From Lachnospiraceae bacterium UBA3850 (GTDB lineage Bacteria; Bacillota; Clostridia; Lachnospirales; Lachnospiraceae): 64,000 nucleotides of DNA. The translations under genes and the position numbers were made by a program. The DNA lies in assembly GCA_002392655.1 (NCBI GenBank), contig DGHK01000054.1:253-64252 (forward strand). Direction: 5' to 3'. Shown here piece by piece: positions 52,020-59,935 of this stretch. The notes beneath the pieces are model-generated. The model worked only from the letters and a program-made list of their open reading frames with translations. It made no database searches and was not told the origin of the DNA. Position 1 is the stretch's first letter; the number at the start of each line of letters is the position of its first letter.

Positions 52020-52520
52020 CTATCTTTTATCATTTATCTCTGATTTATTCGCCGATTCATTTATTGATTCACTTGTCTTTCTATCCGTATTTCCAAAGAG
52101 TTTTATCTGCAATCCCACGAAGGCTCCCCAGAGCAGACCAAATATGAATTTTTGACAAATACCCCTGAATAAATAAACCTTTTCCGGATTTTTCGGATTA
52201 TATGATACCTTGATATTATTGCCTTTTTCAGGTTTATACCATCCTGTTAGTTTTATTTCTTTTTCAAATTCTTCGCCGTTTACATTATAGCGTATCTTTA
52301 TTTTAGTCGCTTTACTGGATGTCTGATGACGCGATCCTGTTTTGACTCTGTAATTAGAGACCCCCAAAACCGTCGCCTCTGTTTTTTCGCCGGTTAAATA
52401 ATAAAATGTATCGCAAAGTGTTCCTATACAGATTATTAACAGAATAAGTATTACAAAACCAAGATACAATCTAACCAGATTTCTTTTAAACCAATTATCC
52501 TGATTTACTGCATTTTTCAT
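52020..52520 (-). CDS. DUF3592-like membrane protein
   Basis: 166 residues with one clear N-terminal helix (LYLGFVILILLIICIGTL) and a weaker C-terminal one. Between them an extracytoplasmic beta-rich domain has TKIKIRYNVNGEEFEKEIKL and NNIKVSYNPKNPEKVYLF, the usual DUF3592 pattern. The tail is Ser/Asn/Lys-rich. Function unknown. It lies 122 bases before the ABC ATPase on the same strand and could be co-transcribed. A second DUF3592-like gene is at 55047. Confidence 0.7.
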   Translation of the reverse strand: MKNAVNQDNWFKRNLVRLYLGFVILILLIICIGTLCDTFYYLTGEKTEATVLGVSNYRVKTGSRHQTSSKATKIKIRYNVNGEEFEKEIKLTGWYKPEKGNNIKVSYNPKNPEKVYLFRGICQKFIFGLLWGAFVGLQIKLFGNTDRKTSESINESANKSEINDKR

Positions 52521-52643
52521 AACTCTCTACACTCCTTATCAATCATAAGACATGCAATATTTTTATTTACAATGCGATAGTAACATTCTAATTCTTAAAA
52601 AATCTTTAAAGTTTTTATTTTTTTATATTTCTTTTAAATGCAT

Positions 52644-52692
52644 AAAAAACGACCTGTTCTGTATGATTCTGTTTAACCATACATAGCAGGTC
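52644..52692 (-). terminator. Intrinsic terminator
   Basis: Two-part stem GACCTG/CAGGTC and GTATG/CATAC around a loop, followed by GTTTTTTATG on the minus strand. Confidence 0.75.
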
Positions 52693-52907
52693 AGTTTTCC
52701 TGACAGCTTTAATATTTCATATCTTTCATCATAATACCTATAGTCTCTTTTATAATCTGTTCTTCTTCATGATTTTGTCTCCTTCATTTGTTTGATGAGG
52801 CTACTTTATCAGATGAAGAAGAGGCACGTACGAAAATCTGCGCAAATTGCATATTGTGATGCACAAGTTGCATTTAATACTAATGCCATTTGTAATGCTA
52901 TCTTAAT

Positions 52908-52934
52908 CCTGAATTATTCATTGAATAATTCAGG
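52908..52934. promoter_or_regulatory. Perfect 27-base palindrome
   Basis: Arms CCTGAATTATTCA and TGAATAATTCAGG around a single T. No T tract follows, so it is more like an operator or extrusion site than a terminator. Confidence 0.5.
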
Positions 52935-52944
52935 TTAAACATAA

Positions 52945-52987
52945 TAAAAAAGGCAGCTCTGATATTTCTATCATCACCACCTGCTTT
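52945..52987 (-). terminator. Terminator of the 170-aa hypothetical gene
   Basis: AAAGCAG pairs with CTGCCTTT (one bulge) with T6 on the minus strand, 21 bases after the stop codon. Confidence 0.6.
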
Positions 52988-53007
52988 ATTTGGCAAAATA
53001 AAAAATA

Positions 53008-53520
53008 TCATTTCACACTTTTGTAAAAATCATGTACCGATCTGAAATTGATTCTTTTTCCAATCTTTATGGGAACCTTGTTTACAAAAAAAAGACTTTG
53101 CTCGCCAAGGAGTATTCCGTGGCCTGCCTGATCAGTTCTTGACATGGAAATAATATGATAATTATCAAATTCATGCAGAATAAGCTCAATATATCCCTCC
53201 AGCGAAATCTCCGTTTTTTTCAAAAGTAAGACCAGATCATCGATATCATACCTATCTTTCTGATACTCGTTCTGTTTGATTATCCATTTAGTCGGATCAT
53301 TACTTGGCGCTTCTATGTTAAAAACATAATCTTTGGGAGAAAAAAACTTATAATCATCCCTGTGTTTCCCAAAGATTACAGTGTACTCATATCTAAATCC
53401 ACTGATTTTTCTTATTCTACTGCCCTGAATACGGAAATAAGCTCTGTACGCCGGAATAAAACCATTATCGGCTCTGGCGCATATGTAATATTTAGTGTTA
53501 TCTATATTATTCCTTCTCAT
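53008..53520 (-). CDS. Hypothetical protein (170 aa)
   Basis: No domain recognised. Soluble, beta-rich appearance: RIQGSRIRKISGFRYEYTVI at the front and a C-terminal LLGEQSLFFVNKVPIKIGKR. Basic and aromatic-rich. The ribosome binding site is poor (AAAGGG about 14 bases before the ATG). It stands alone with its own terminator between the DUF3592 gene and the macrodomain gene. Confidence 0.6.
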   Translation of the reverse strand: MRRNNIDNTKYYICARADNGFIPAYRAYFRIQGSRIRKISGFRYEYTVIFGKHRDDYKFFSPKDYVFNIEAPSNDPTKWIIKQNEYQKDRYDIDDLVLLLKKTEISLEGYIELILHEFDNYHIISMSRTDQAGHGILLGEQSLFFVNKVPIKIGKRINFRSVHDFYKSVK

Positions 53521-53552
53521 CTGTTTTCACTATTCCCTTTAATAAATACCTT

Positions 53553-53669
53553 TCATTCGTGAAAAACAAGTGTAGGTCCAAATCTCAGTTTTTTACCGAG
53601 ATTTAGACCGTTATTTTTATAATGTTCTTTTATTCTGTCTGATAAGTGCCATCCTGTCAAGATTACCAT
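53553..53669 (-). pseudogene. Short frame, possible C-terminal gene debris
   Basis: 38 codons (MVILTGWHLSDRIKEHYKNN then LGKKLRFGPTLVFHE). Protein-like sequence continues upstream without a start until the terminator at 53747, and no good ribosome binding site is seen. Ends 32 bases before the 170-aa gene and its tail vaguely resembles the end of that protein. Confidence 0.25.
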
Positions 53670-53746
53670 GTTTGATTTTATTCTCCAGCGAAGAAAAAAC
53701 TGCTCTCCAAAAATTCTATAGATAAGATCAGCGTTACAGGAATGTG

Positions 53747-53780
53747 AAGAAAAAAAGCGGTCGCCCCGAAAGCAACCGCT
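53747..53780 (-). terminator. Terminator of the macrodomain gene
   Basis: AGCGGT(T)GC / GC(G)ACCGCT hairpin with T7 on the minus strand. Confidence 0.85.
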
Positions 53781-53800
53781 AAAATAATATAAATACTGCT

Positions 53801-54982
53801 CTATGAAATGATACACGGAAGTCCATGCTCTTCCAACTGAATATCAAGTTCAATCATGTCATATATCTCATTTTCTATAAAGTATGAAAAGATGATATCC
53901 GTCTTATCACAAGGCGAGAGTGCATATCCGGCTCTTGCCAGAAGATCCTTAGATTCATCCAGATTGAGCATTGCTCCTACACACAGACAAAGAGCTGTAA
54001 TCTTCTGAGGATGATAATTCACATTATTCTTTATTTTGGAAAATGTCTTCTTATCAACTATCGCTCTCTTATATACTTCAGAGTTCTCCATCTTCTTATC
54101 CTGAATCAGATAAAGAAGATACTGGGAAAATGTATCAGAGAGATGCTTCATCCGCTCCTCAAGCTTACTTTCATGTTCTTCAATATCAAAATATGCACCA
54201 TCTGGTTTTATTGTTTCTAATGATGCTCCGGAGAGTAAAACCTCTGCATCTTCATCAGCCTCATCGAGTGATTCATCATACTTACCAGAAGGAGCTGCCA
54301 TATTAGGCAGGAACATACTCTCAGATGAAGCAAAGTCTCTTTCCGGTTTTCCAAAAATGGAACCAAGCTTCCTTCTTCTACGACTTCCGGCTTCCTCTCT
54401 TCTCGCCGCCTTAAAGAAGCCCTCTCCGTATTCTTCTACACGTTTCTCTTCAACATAGTTCTGATCTATGTATTCCTCAAGATCAGGATATATCTTATCT
54501 CCAAGTGAAACCGTCTTATCGTCAAAGACCACAAGATAGATAAGCATATCATTTTCGAGCAGAAATGCATTTATCTCATCTACCGCTATACGCATACCTT
54601 CTTCTTTGGGATAACCGTAACCGCCTGTTGCTATGAGGGGAAATGCAATGGATTTGATACCATTTTCCTTTGCAAGTTCCAGACTCTTTTTATAGCATGA
54701 ACGAAGCTTTACCTCTTCATCTGCATTTCCACCATCATAAAGAGGACTTACAGCATGTATGATGTATTTTGCAGACAGATTAAAACCCGGTGTTATAAAA
54801 ACTTCTCCCTGAGCCACATATCCGATTTTTTCTTGTCTGTATTTCAGAAGCTCATCATATCCGGCAGCCTTATATATAGCACTGTCACAGCCTGTGCCAA
54901 CTGAAGGGAACTCATTTGCCGTATTAACTATAGCTTCGGTATTCATTTTGGTGATATCATTTCGAACTATTTTAAATGGCAT
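53801..54982 (-). CDS. Macrodomain protein with C-terminal helical domain
   Basis: 393 residues. Residues 1-165 form an Appr-1''-p/macro domain: KIVRNDITKMNTEAIVNTAN (adenine Asp and the Asn-Ala-Asn motif), VGTGCDSAIYKAAG, IHAVSPLYDGG and FPLIATGGYGYP (phosphate-binding loop). Such domains bind or hydrolyse ADP-ribose esters, O-acetyl-ADP-ribose or protein ADP-ribosylation. An acidic/basic linker follows. The C-terminal about 110 residues (YKRAIVDKKTFSKIKNNVNY, LDESKDLLARAGYAL) look like a compact helical, HTH-like module seen with various domains in Clostridia. GGGGGAAGG precedes the ATG. Stands alone. Confidence 0.9.
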   Translation of the reverse strand: MPFKIVRNDITKMNTEAIVNTANEFPSVGTGCDSAIYKAAGYDELLKYRQEKIGYVAQGEVFITPGFNLSAKYIIHAVSPLYDGGNADEEVKLRSCYKKSLELAKENGIKSIAFPLIATGGYGYPKEEGMRIAVDEINAFLLENDMLIYLVVFDDKTVSLGDKIYPDLEEYIDQNYVEEKRVEEYGEGFFKAARREEAGSRRRRKLGSIFGKPERDFASSESMFLPNMAAPSGKYDESLDEADEDAEVLLSGASLETIKPDGAYFDIEEHESKLEERMKHLSDTFSQYLLYLIQDKKMENSEVYKRAIVDKKTFSKIKNNVNYHPQKITALCLCVGAMLNLDESKDLLARAGYALSPCDKTDIIFSYFIENEIYDMIELDIQLEEHGLPCIIS

Positions 54983-55046
54983 ATAACCTTCCCCCTACAC
55001 TACTTTTTCTGTTTTTCTATTTTCTATTTTCCTTTTTTCCTGTTTT

Positions 55047-55505
55047 CTAATGAAAGGAAAAATATAGTACGAATACTGCAGCTATTATGATAAATGCCCC
55101 TATAGTGAGGTATTTATAATTGTTGACGTCACCAGGATTATCAGAATTAACATTAAGTAACATTTGGTCGCCCTTTTCATAATGTGTGCTTGACCAGCTT
55201 GATACGTATTCATATTTTTGTCCCTTAACCTCATATTCATACGTGGCTCTATACCTATATTGATCTTCATCCTTATCGTATTTTCTTGACACACTCGTTA
55301 CAACAGCCGTAACCTCCATATCATATTCATTATTTACTGTGAACTGACGTGCTATATAATGGATACCTGCGGCAATAAGAGCAATAGCTACTATAACTCC
55401 AAAGAATATCTTGACCTTCTCACTCTCGGTATAGACATGGCGATACTTCTTCTTTTTACCTTTCCCATGTCTCTTCTTAGTATTAGCTGTATCATTTTCC
55501 GGCAT
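55047..55505 (-). CDS. DUF3592-like membrane protein
   Basis: 152 residues. A Lys/Arg-rich cytoplasmic head (KKRHGKGKKKKYRHVY), membrane helix (VKIFFGVIVAIALIAAGI), an extracytoplasmic DUF3592-type domain (YRATYEYEVKGQKYEYVSSW) and a C-terminal helix. The start at 55505 has AAGGAA upstream; the GTG at 55514 is too close to it. Function unknown. Similar topology to the protein at 52020. Confidence 0.7.
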   Translation of the reverse strand: MPENDTANTKKRHGKGKKKKYRHVYTESEKVKIFFGVIVAIALIAAGIHYIARQFTVNNEYDMEVTAVVTSVSRKYDKDEDQYRYRATYEYEVKGQKYEYVSSWSSTHYEKGDQMLLNVNSDNPGDVNNYKYLTIGAFIIIAAVFVLYFSFH

Positions 55506-55700
55506 AACTTTCACTTCCTTAATTTTTTTGACTAGCGCCGCTATATATTAACACATTTACTATTATTAATCAAAATAAGCCTTAGTCAAAAAAACGCATA
55601 AACTGTCCTGATCATTCTGAGCATCATTTCCTCTTATAGCAAGTCCACCAAGTCTTTTGTGAATGTACTATTTATGACCATTTTAAAAAGCTCTTACCTC

Positions 55701-55800
55701 TTAAGCCTTCTCAAATTCCGGTTTCCATCCTGCAAACTGTACAAGCTGCTCATCCGTCCTGTGATAGTATCTTTCAGCTTTAGACTTATTCCTTCTGTTC
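55701..55800 (-). pseudogene. Coding debris (shifted C-terminus)
   Basis: In the frame shifted by one relative to the chimeric gene, codons read [20 protein letters not shown], then GWKPEFEKA and a stop at 55701-55703. It looks like an authentic protein C-terminus. It overlaps the 3' end of the acetyltransferase part. Confidence 0.4.
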
Positions 55801-56460
55801 CGACGGGTCCAGCATTCTGATTACCTTTGCCGGAACTCCGCCGACTACAGCATACGCAGGTACATCCTTTGTGACAACAGCTCCGGCAGCCACTACGGCA
55901 TACTCTCCGATGGTAACACCCGGACATATGGTTACGTTCATACCAAGCCATGCATTTTTCTTAACCAGCACTTTTCCGTAAACTCTTGCAGCAATCACTT
56001 CATGTTCATCGCAGGCTATCATAAGGAACGGCTTATCTATAACCTTATCGTTATATTTACCGAATAGAATACCATCTATGTTTACACCGCATTTAAATTG
56101 CGGATCCTTCATGCAGAGATAATAGGCAATCGCACCACCAAATGAATGACCAGTCAGACCGATACCCTTATCAAAATCTATCAGATCACTATAATTCTGC
56201 TTAGCATAGTTCAGTGCTGTATAAATATCCTTTTCCCATTCAGGAAGACGCTTTATCAGAAAACCGCCAAACCTCTCCTGATACCTGTCAATCTCCTTTG
56301 TTAGTTCCTTATCCGTACCCTTCATTTTACTAAGCTTATTAAGCGCTAAAATATTTGGGAGCATCGGTTTGTTTGCGAGTCTCGGAAGCTTCTTATCACC
56401 AAAAGTCGGAGCAGCGTCATCATACTCAGTGCAGACACCCTCCAAAGGACTGATATCCAT
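55786..56460 (-). pseudogene. Chimera of an esterase-like hydrolase and a hexapeptide acetyltransferase
   Basis: The first about 165 codons are an alpha/beta-hydrolase resembling PAF-acetylhydrolase/dienelactone hydrolase types (nucleophile [35 protein letters not shown]), without the N-terminal strands. From about codon 166 the frame switches to a left-handed beta-helix acetyltransferase end ([20 protein letters not shown] and [19 protein letters not shown]). The hydrolase His and the acetyltransferase N-terminal half are missing. The 5' end abuts the 27-bp repeat at 56469 without a ribosome binding site. This is a deletion fusion of two gene fragments, probably not functional. Confidence 0.7.
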
Positions 56461-56468
56461 GATTGAAT

Positions 56469-56495
56469 GTGACAAGGGGACAGGCACCTTGTCAC
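56469..56495 (+). repeat. 27-bp hairpin repeat, single
   Basis: Full element with nine-bp arms, directly at the 5' truncation of the chimeric pseudogene. GTG inside it opens the longer version of that frame. Confidence 0.95.
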
Positions 56496-56502
56496 ATTTA
56501 AC

Positions 56503-56540
56503 GAAAAAGAGTTGATTCAGATTTCTCTAAATCAACTCTT
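56503..56540 (-). terminator. Terminator after tRNA-Gln
   Basis: AAGAGTTGATT/AATCAACTCTT hairpin followed by TTTTTCG on the minus strand, eight bases after the tRNA. Confidence 0.8.
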
Positions 56541-56547
56541 CAAGTAG

Positions 56548-56619
56548 CAGGGGTACAAGGATTCGAACCTTGAAATGACGGAGTCAGAGTCCGTTGCCTT
56601 ACCATTTGGCGATACCCCT
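56548..56619 (-). tRNA. tRNA-Gln (anticodon CTG)
   Basis: Folds as a cloverleaf: acceptor AGGGGTA/TACCCCT, D arm GCC/GGC, anticodon arm ACGGA-CTCTGAC-TCCGT (anticodon CTG), T arm with GGTTCGAATCC. The bases after the discriminator are CTA, so CCA is not encoded and must be added. Confidence 0.92.
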
Positions 56620-56721
56620 ATATTTAATTCGCCTCTTCGAGACGCATGATGTATTATAATAGAGGAATGGGTAAAATGCAAGCATTTTTTTCATAGACTT
56701 TTATCACCTGCTTCCACATGC

Positions 56722-56750
56722 TTGTAAATCTGAAAATTGTCTGATATAGT
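56722..56750 (+). promoter_or_regulatory. Putative promoter of yhaM
   Basis: TTGTAA (56722-56727), 17-base spacer, TATAGT (56745-56750). A small TGGTC/GACCA hairpin follows in the leader. Confidence 0.6.
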
Positions 56751-56799
56751 AGGAACTGGTCGTTATCAACTGACCATTATATAGGAAAGGATTTTTTAT

Positions 56800-57738
56800 A
56801 TGAATTATATAGACTCTCTCCGTGAAGGAGAAAATGTTACAGAAATATATTACTGCAAGAATAAAACCGTTGCTCAGGGCAAGACAGGTAAGACTTACTA
56901 CAGTGTTACCCTACAGGATAAGACAGCAACTATAGACGGCAAGATATGGGATCTGACAAATGCCATAGAACACTTTGAAACAGGCGATTATATCCAGATA
57001 TCCGGACAGGTTACTTCATTTAATAATAATCTACAGCTCACTATAAGGCGAGTTCGTAAGGCAGCAGAAAATGAGTACGATCCCTCAGAATACATGCCTT
57101 ACACACCTTACAATATTGACTCTATGTACAGCCAGCTTCTGGAAATGATCGAGAGCATCAGCAACACCTATCTGAAACAGCTTCTTCACAGCTTCTTTGT
57201 GGACGATCAGGACTTCATAAAGCAGTTCAAATACTCCAGTGCAGCAAAGTCACTTCATCATTCCTTCATCGGAGGACTGCTGCAGCATTCGCTGTTTGTG
57301 GCAAAAATCAGTGACTATTATGCCAGCATATATAAGTCCATAAATCGTGACTTGCTTGTTACAGCCGCTATCTGTCACGACATTGGCAAGGTAAGAGAAT
57401 TCTCTAAGTTCCCGGAAAATGATTATACTTATGAAGGAAATGTTATCGGTCATATTATCATCGGTGCCATGATGATCGAGGAAAATGCATCTAAAATAGA
57501 AGGTTTTCCAGAGGATCTGAAGACTAATCTTGTTCACTGCATTCTTGCTCATCACGGAAAGCTGGAGTTCGGTTCTCCCAAAAAGCCTATGCTTATAGAG
57601 GCCATAGCCCTGAGCTATGCTGATGATACAGATGCAAAGCTGGAAGCATTTACAGAAGCACTTAAGGCCGCTCCGGAAGGAGAACGCTTCCTTGGAAAGC
57701 ATTTTATGTTTGAGACAAATATATTTAAAACCGAGTAA
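56800..57738 (+). CDS. yhaM: 3'-5' exoribonuclease YhaM family
   Basis: 312 residues. The N-terminal OB-fold nucleic-acid-binding domain (about 10-90, YYSVTLQDKTATIDGKIWDL) is followed by an HD phosphohydrolase domain with HHSFIGGLLQHSL, the metal pair in AAICHDIGKVREF, and later HCILAHHGKLEFGSPKKP. This order and length define YhaM, a metal-dependent exonuclease that trims RNA and DNA 3' ends. A GGAAAGGA sequence precedes the ATG. It lies 36 bases before glmM and is probably co-transcribed. Confidence 0.93.
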   Translation: MNYIDSLREGENVTEIYYCKNKTVAQGKTGKTYYSVTLQDKTATIDGKIWDLTNAIEHFETGDYIQISGQVTSFNNNLQLTIRRVRKAAENEYDPSEYMPYTPYNIDSMYSQLLEMIESISNTYLKQLLHSFFVDDQDFIKQFKYSSAAKSLHHSFIGGLLQHSLFVAKISDYYASIYKSINRDLLVTAAICHDIGKVREFSKFPENDYTYEGNVIGHIIIGAMMIEENASKIEGFPEDLKTNLVHCILAHHGKLEFGSPKKPMLIEAIALSYADDTDAKLEAFTEALKAAPEGERFLGKHFMFETNIFKTE

Positions 57739-57774
57739 CACCATAAAAAAACTTGTTCAAAAGGAGATAATACA

Positions 57775-59151
57775 ATGGGTAAATATTTTGGAACAGATGG
57801 TTTCAGAGGTGAGGCAAATGTTGTCCTCACAGCAGATCACGCATATCAGGTAGGCAGATTCCTCGGCTGGTATTACGGAGAGCTGAAAAGACAGGCAGGA
57901 CTTACCGCATCCCCTAAGGTTGTTATTGGTAAGGACACCAGAAGATCCAGCTACATGTTCGAGTACGCATTAGTCAGCGGTCTTGTTGCTTCCGGCGCCG
58001 ATGCTTATCTTCTCCACGTTACCACCACTCCATCAGTTGCATATGTAACAAAGGTTGATAGCTTCGACTGTGGTATCATGATCTCTGCCAGCCACAATCC
58101 ATACTACGATAACGGTATCAAGCTCATCAATTCACAGGGTGAAAAGATGGAAGAAGAAACCATCCAGATAATCGAATCCTATCTTGATAATGAGCTGGAG
58201 CTCTTTGGACAGAAATGGGATACGCTTCCTTTTGCCAAAAAGGAGCAGATAGGATGTACCGTAGATTATGTTTCAGGAAGAAACCGTTACATCGGTTATC
58301 TTATATCCCTCGGTCTCTATTCCTTTAAGGATAAGAAAGTCGCTCTTGACTGTGCAAATGGAGCATCCTGGAATATAGCCAAGTCAGTATTTGATGCCCT
58401 TGGCGCTAAAACCTATGTGATAAACGCTTCTCCTGATGGAACAAATATCAATCGAGATGCCGGTTCCACCCATATCGAAGGACTTCAGAAATATGTTGTT
58501 GATAACGGGCTTGATGTTGGATTTGCTTATGACGGCGATGCCGACAGATGTCTGGCAGTAGATGAAAAGGGAAATGTTGTTGATGGTGATGCCATCCTTT
58601 ATATCTGCGGTATCCACATGAAGGAAAAGGGTGAGCTGATGAATAACACTGTAGTTACTACAGTTATGTCCAACTTCGGTCTTTACAAGGCATTTGATGA
58701 GGTAGGTATCGAGTATGCCAAAACAGCAGTTGGTGATAAATATGTATATGAGTATATGTCACAAAATGGCTGCAGGATAGGTGGAGAACAGTCAGGACAT
58801 ATTATCTTTTCCAAATATGCAACCACCGGTGATGGTATCCTTACCTCACTTAAGGTTATGGAAGTCATGCTTGCTTCAAAGAAAACACTATCTGAGCTTA
58901 CCGCTCCATTTACAGTATATCCACAGGTTTTAAAGAACATCAGGGTAGTAGATAAGAAAGCCGTTCAGGATGATCCTGATATACAGGCAAAGGTTGCTGA
59001 AGTTGCTGAAAAGCTTGGTGATTCCGGAAGAATCCTGGTTCGTGAATCCGGAACAGAGCCTCTGATACGAGTAATGGTAGAAGCCGAAACAAAGGAAGAA
59101 TGTGAAGCCTATGTTGACTCAGTAATTGATGTCATAAAGGCCAAATGGTGA
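57775..59151 (+). CDS. glmM: Phosphoglucosamine mutase GlmM
   Basis: 458 residues. Converts glucosamine-6-phosphate to glucosamine-1-phosphate for UDP-GlcNAc and peptidoglycan synthesis. Visible motifs: KYFGTDGFRGEAN at the start, active-site serine loop GIMISASHNPYYDNGIKL, metal loop AYDGDADRCLAVD, substrate loop GGEQSGHIIF and phosphate-binding RESGTEPLIRVMVEA. AAGGAGATAATACA precedes the ATG. The stop codon TGA lies in the GTGAC of a 27-bp repeat, so that repeat may have replaced the natural 3' end without loss of the last residues. Confidence 0.94.
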   Translation: MGKYFGTDGFRGEANVVLTADHAYQVGRFLGWYYGELKRQAGLTASPKVVIGKDTRRSSYMFEYALVSGLVASGADAYLLHVTTTPSVAYVTKVDSFDCGIMISASHNPYYDNGIKLINSQGEKMEEETIQIIESYLDNELELFGQKWDTLPFAKKEQIGCTVDYVSGRNRYIGYLISLGLYSFKDKKVALDCANGASWNIAKSVFDALGAKTYVINASPDGTNINRDAGSTHIEGLQKYVVDNGLDVGFAYDGDADRCLAVDEKGNVVDGDAILYICGIHMKEKGELMNNTVVTTVMSNFGLYKAFDEVGIEYAKTAVGDKYVYEYMSQNGCRIGGEQSGHIIFSKYATTGDGILTSLKVMEVMLASKKTLSELTAPFTVYPQVLKNIRVVDKKAVQDDPDIQAKVAEVAEKLGDSGRILVRESGTEPLIRVMVEAETKEECEAYVDSVIDVIKAKW

Positions 59152-59210
59152 CAAGGGGACAGGCACTTCATCACATGTTCACAGTGACATGGGGACAGGC
59201 ACCTTGTCAC
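59148..59210 (+). repeat. 27-bp hairpin repeat, tandem pair
   Basis: Copies at 59148-59174 (ending CATCAC, slightly degenerate) and 59184-59210. The first supplies the glmM stop codon. Confidence 0.95.
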
Positions 59211-59222
59211 ATATAAGAAAGA

Positions 59223-59263
59223 GGCTGTAGCATATCAATTAATGCGACAGCCCCTTTTTCTTT
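59223..59263 (+). terminator. Terminator after glmM
   Basis: GGCTGT-A-GC pairs with GC-G-ACAGCC, followed by CCTTTTTCTTTC. Confidence 0.85.
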
Positions 59264-59375
59264 CAATACTCTTAACATCACGGCAATCGTGATGCTGTCA
59301 TTTTATCACTATAGTCCTGTTACTTCCATCTTATTGCGACATACTGTTCCTGTCACTATATCGTAGTAACTCCCT

Positions 59376-59470
59376 CATTCTTTGACTCGTACCTCATTCT
59401 TTGGCTCGTACTTCACTCTTTGGCTCGTACCTCATTCTTTGACTTGTACTTCACTCTTTGGCTCGTACTT
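59376..59470 (-). repeat. 19-bp tandem repeat, five units
   Basis: Units of CATTCTTTGGCTCGTACTT type, exact period 19, with small variations. The 3' end of the HTH gene (59432) lies inside it; because 19 is not a multiple of three, each unit changes the reading frame. Confidence 0.9.
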
Positions 59471-59674
59471 CATTATATCCTCCAGCCTGCATCCCAAAGA
59501 ATAGCATATTCTGGATAATACTCCGATATCTACCCGCTGAATATCATTATCCATATATCTCTTTAACTGACTCCTTTCCATTTCCGAAGCATGCGCCAGC
59601 TTATTGATACTGACATTATGCCTTTTCATATAATCGCGAAGATATATCCTGATAGTCCCATAATCATATACCAT
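59432..59674 (-). CDS. Small Cro/CI-type HTH regulator
   Basis: 80 residues. A single helix-turn-helix domain (LRDYMKRHNVSINKLAHASE, MERSQLKRYM, LSRICYSLGCRLEDIMKY) typical of YozG-like or XRE-3 regulators. GGAGGGG lies six bases before ATG 59674; an upstream ATG at 59695 is inside the same site. The last about ten codons come from a 19-bp tandem repeat, so the C-terminal tail (EPKSEVQVKE) is probably an expansion product. No partner gene is evident nearby. Confidence 0.85.
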   Translation of the reverse strand: MVYDYGTIRIYLRDYMKRHNVSINKLAHASEMERSQLKRYMDNDIQRVDIGVLSRICYSLGCRLEDIMKYEPKSEVQVKE

Positions 59675-59935
59675 TTTACGCCCCTCCATTATCATTTCTT
59701 GAAATACTATCTCTCGAAAGAAAGATTACTCAAAATATCCTAAAATAATCACCGGCTCTGATTACAGGTTCGAAGCCCGGATACAAAAGAACCTTCTGAT
59801 TATCATAAGTCACTACTAATAATAAAATGGTATATCGAATATTCCTATAGTCTGAATAACGACTATATGCAAATATATAATAAGCTGCCAGCTAGTATTC
59901 TTCTAAAGCTTTAAAATCCTCTGGCTACCCTTGTT

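Larger units (their letters stand above)
52521..53007 (-). other. Gene-poor region with two terminators and a perfect palindrome
   Basis: Holds a strong hairpin at 52644-52692 (GACCTG/CAGGTC plus GTATG/CATAC, T6 tail on the minus strand), a 27-base palindrome at 52908-52934, and a terminator at 52945-52987 for the gene ending at 53008. AAGGAG with ATG near 52760-52780 opens only six codons; a different frame there ends EEQIIKETIGIMMKDMKY and may be debris of a lost gene. Confidence 0.5.

Noticed and set aside
55694-55951. 85-codon Cys-rich minus-strand frame
   Set aside because: Frame-shifted shadow of the acetyltransferase portion of the chimeric pseudogene.
59750-59800. tRNA-like GGTTCGAAGCCCGG
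   Set aside because: The flanking bases do not form a T arm or acceptor stem on either strand.
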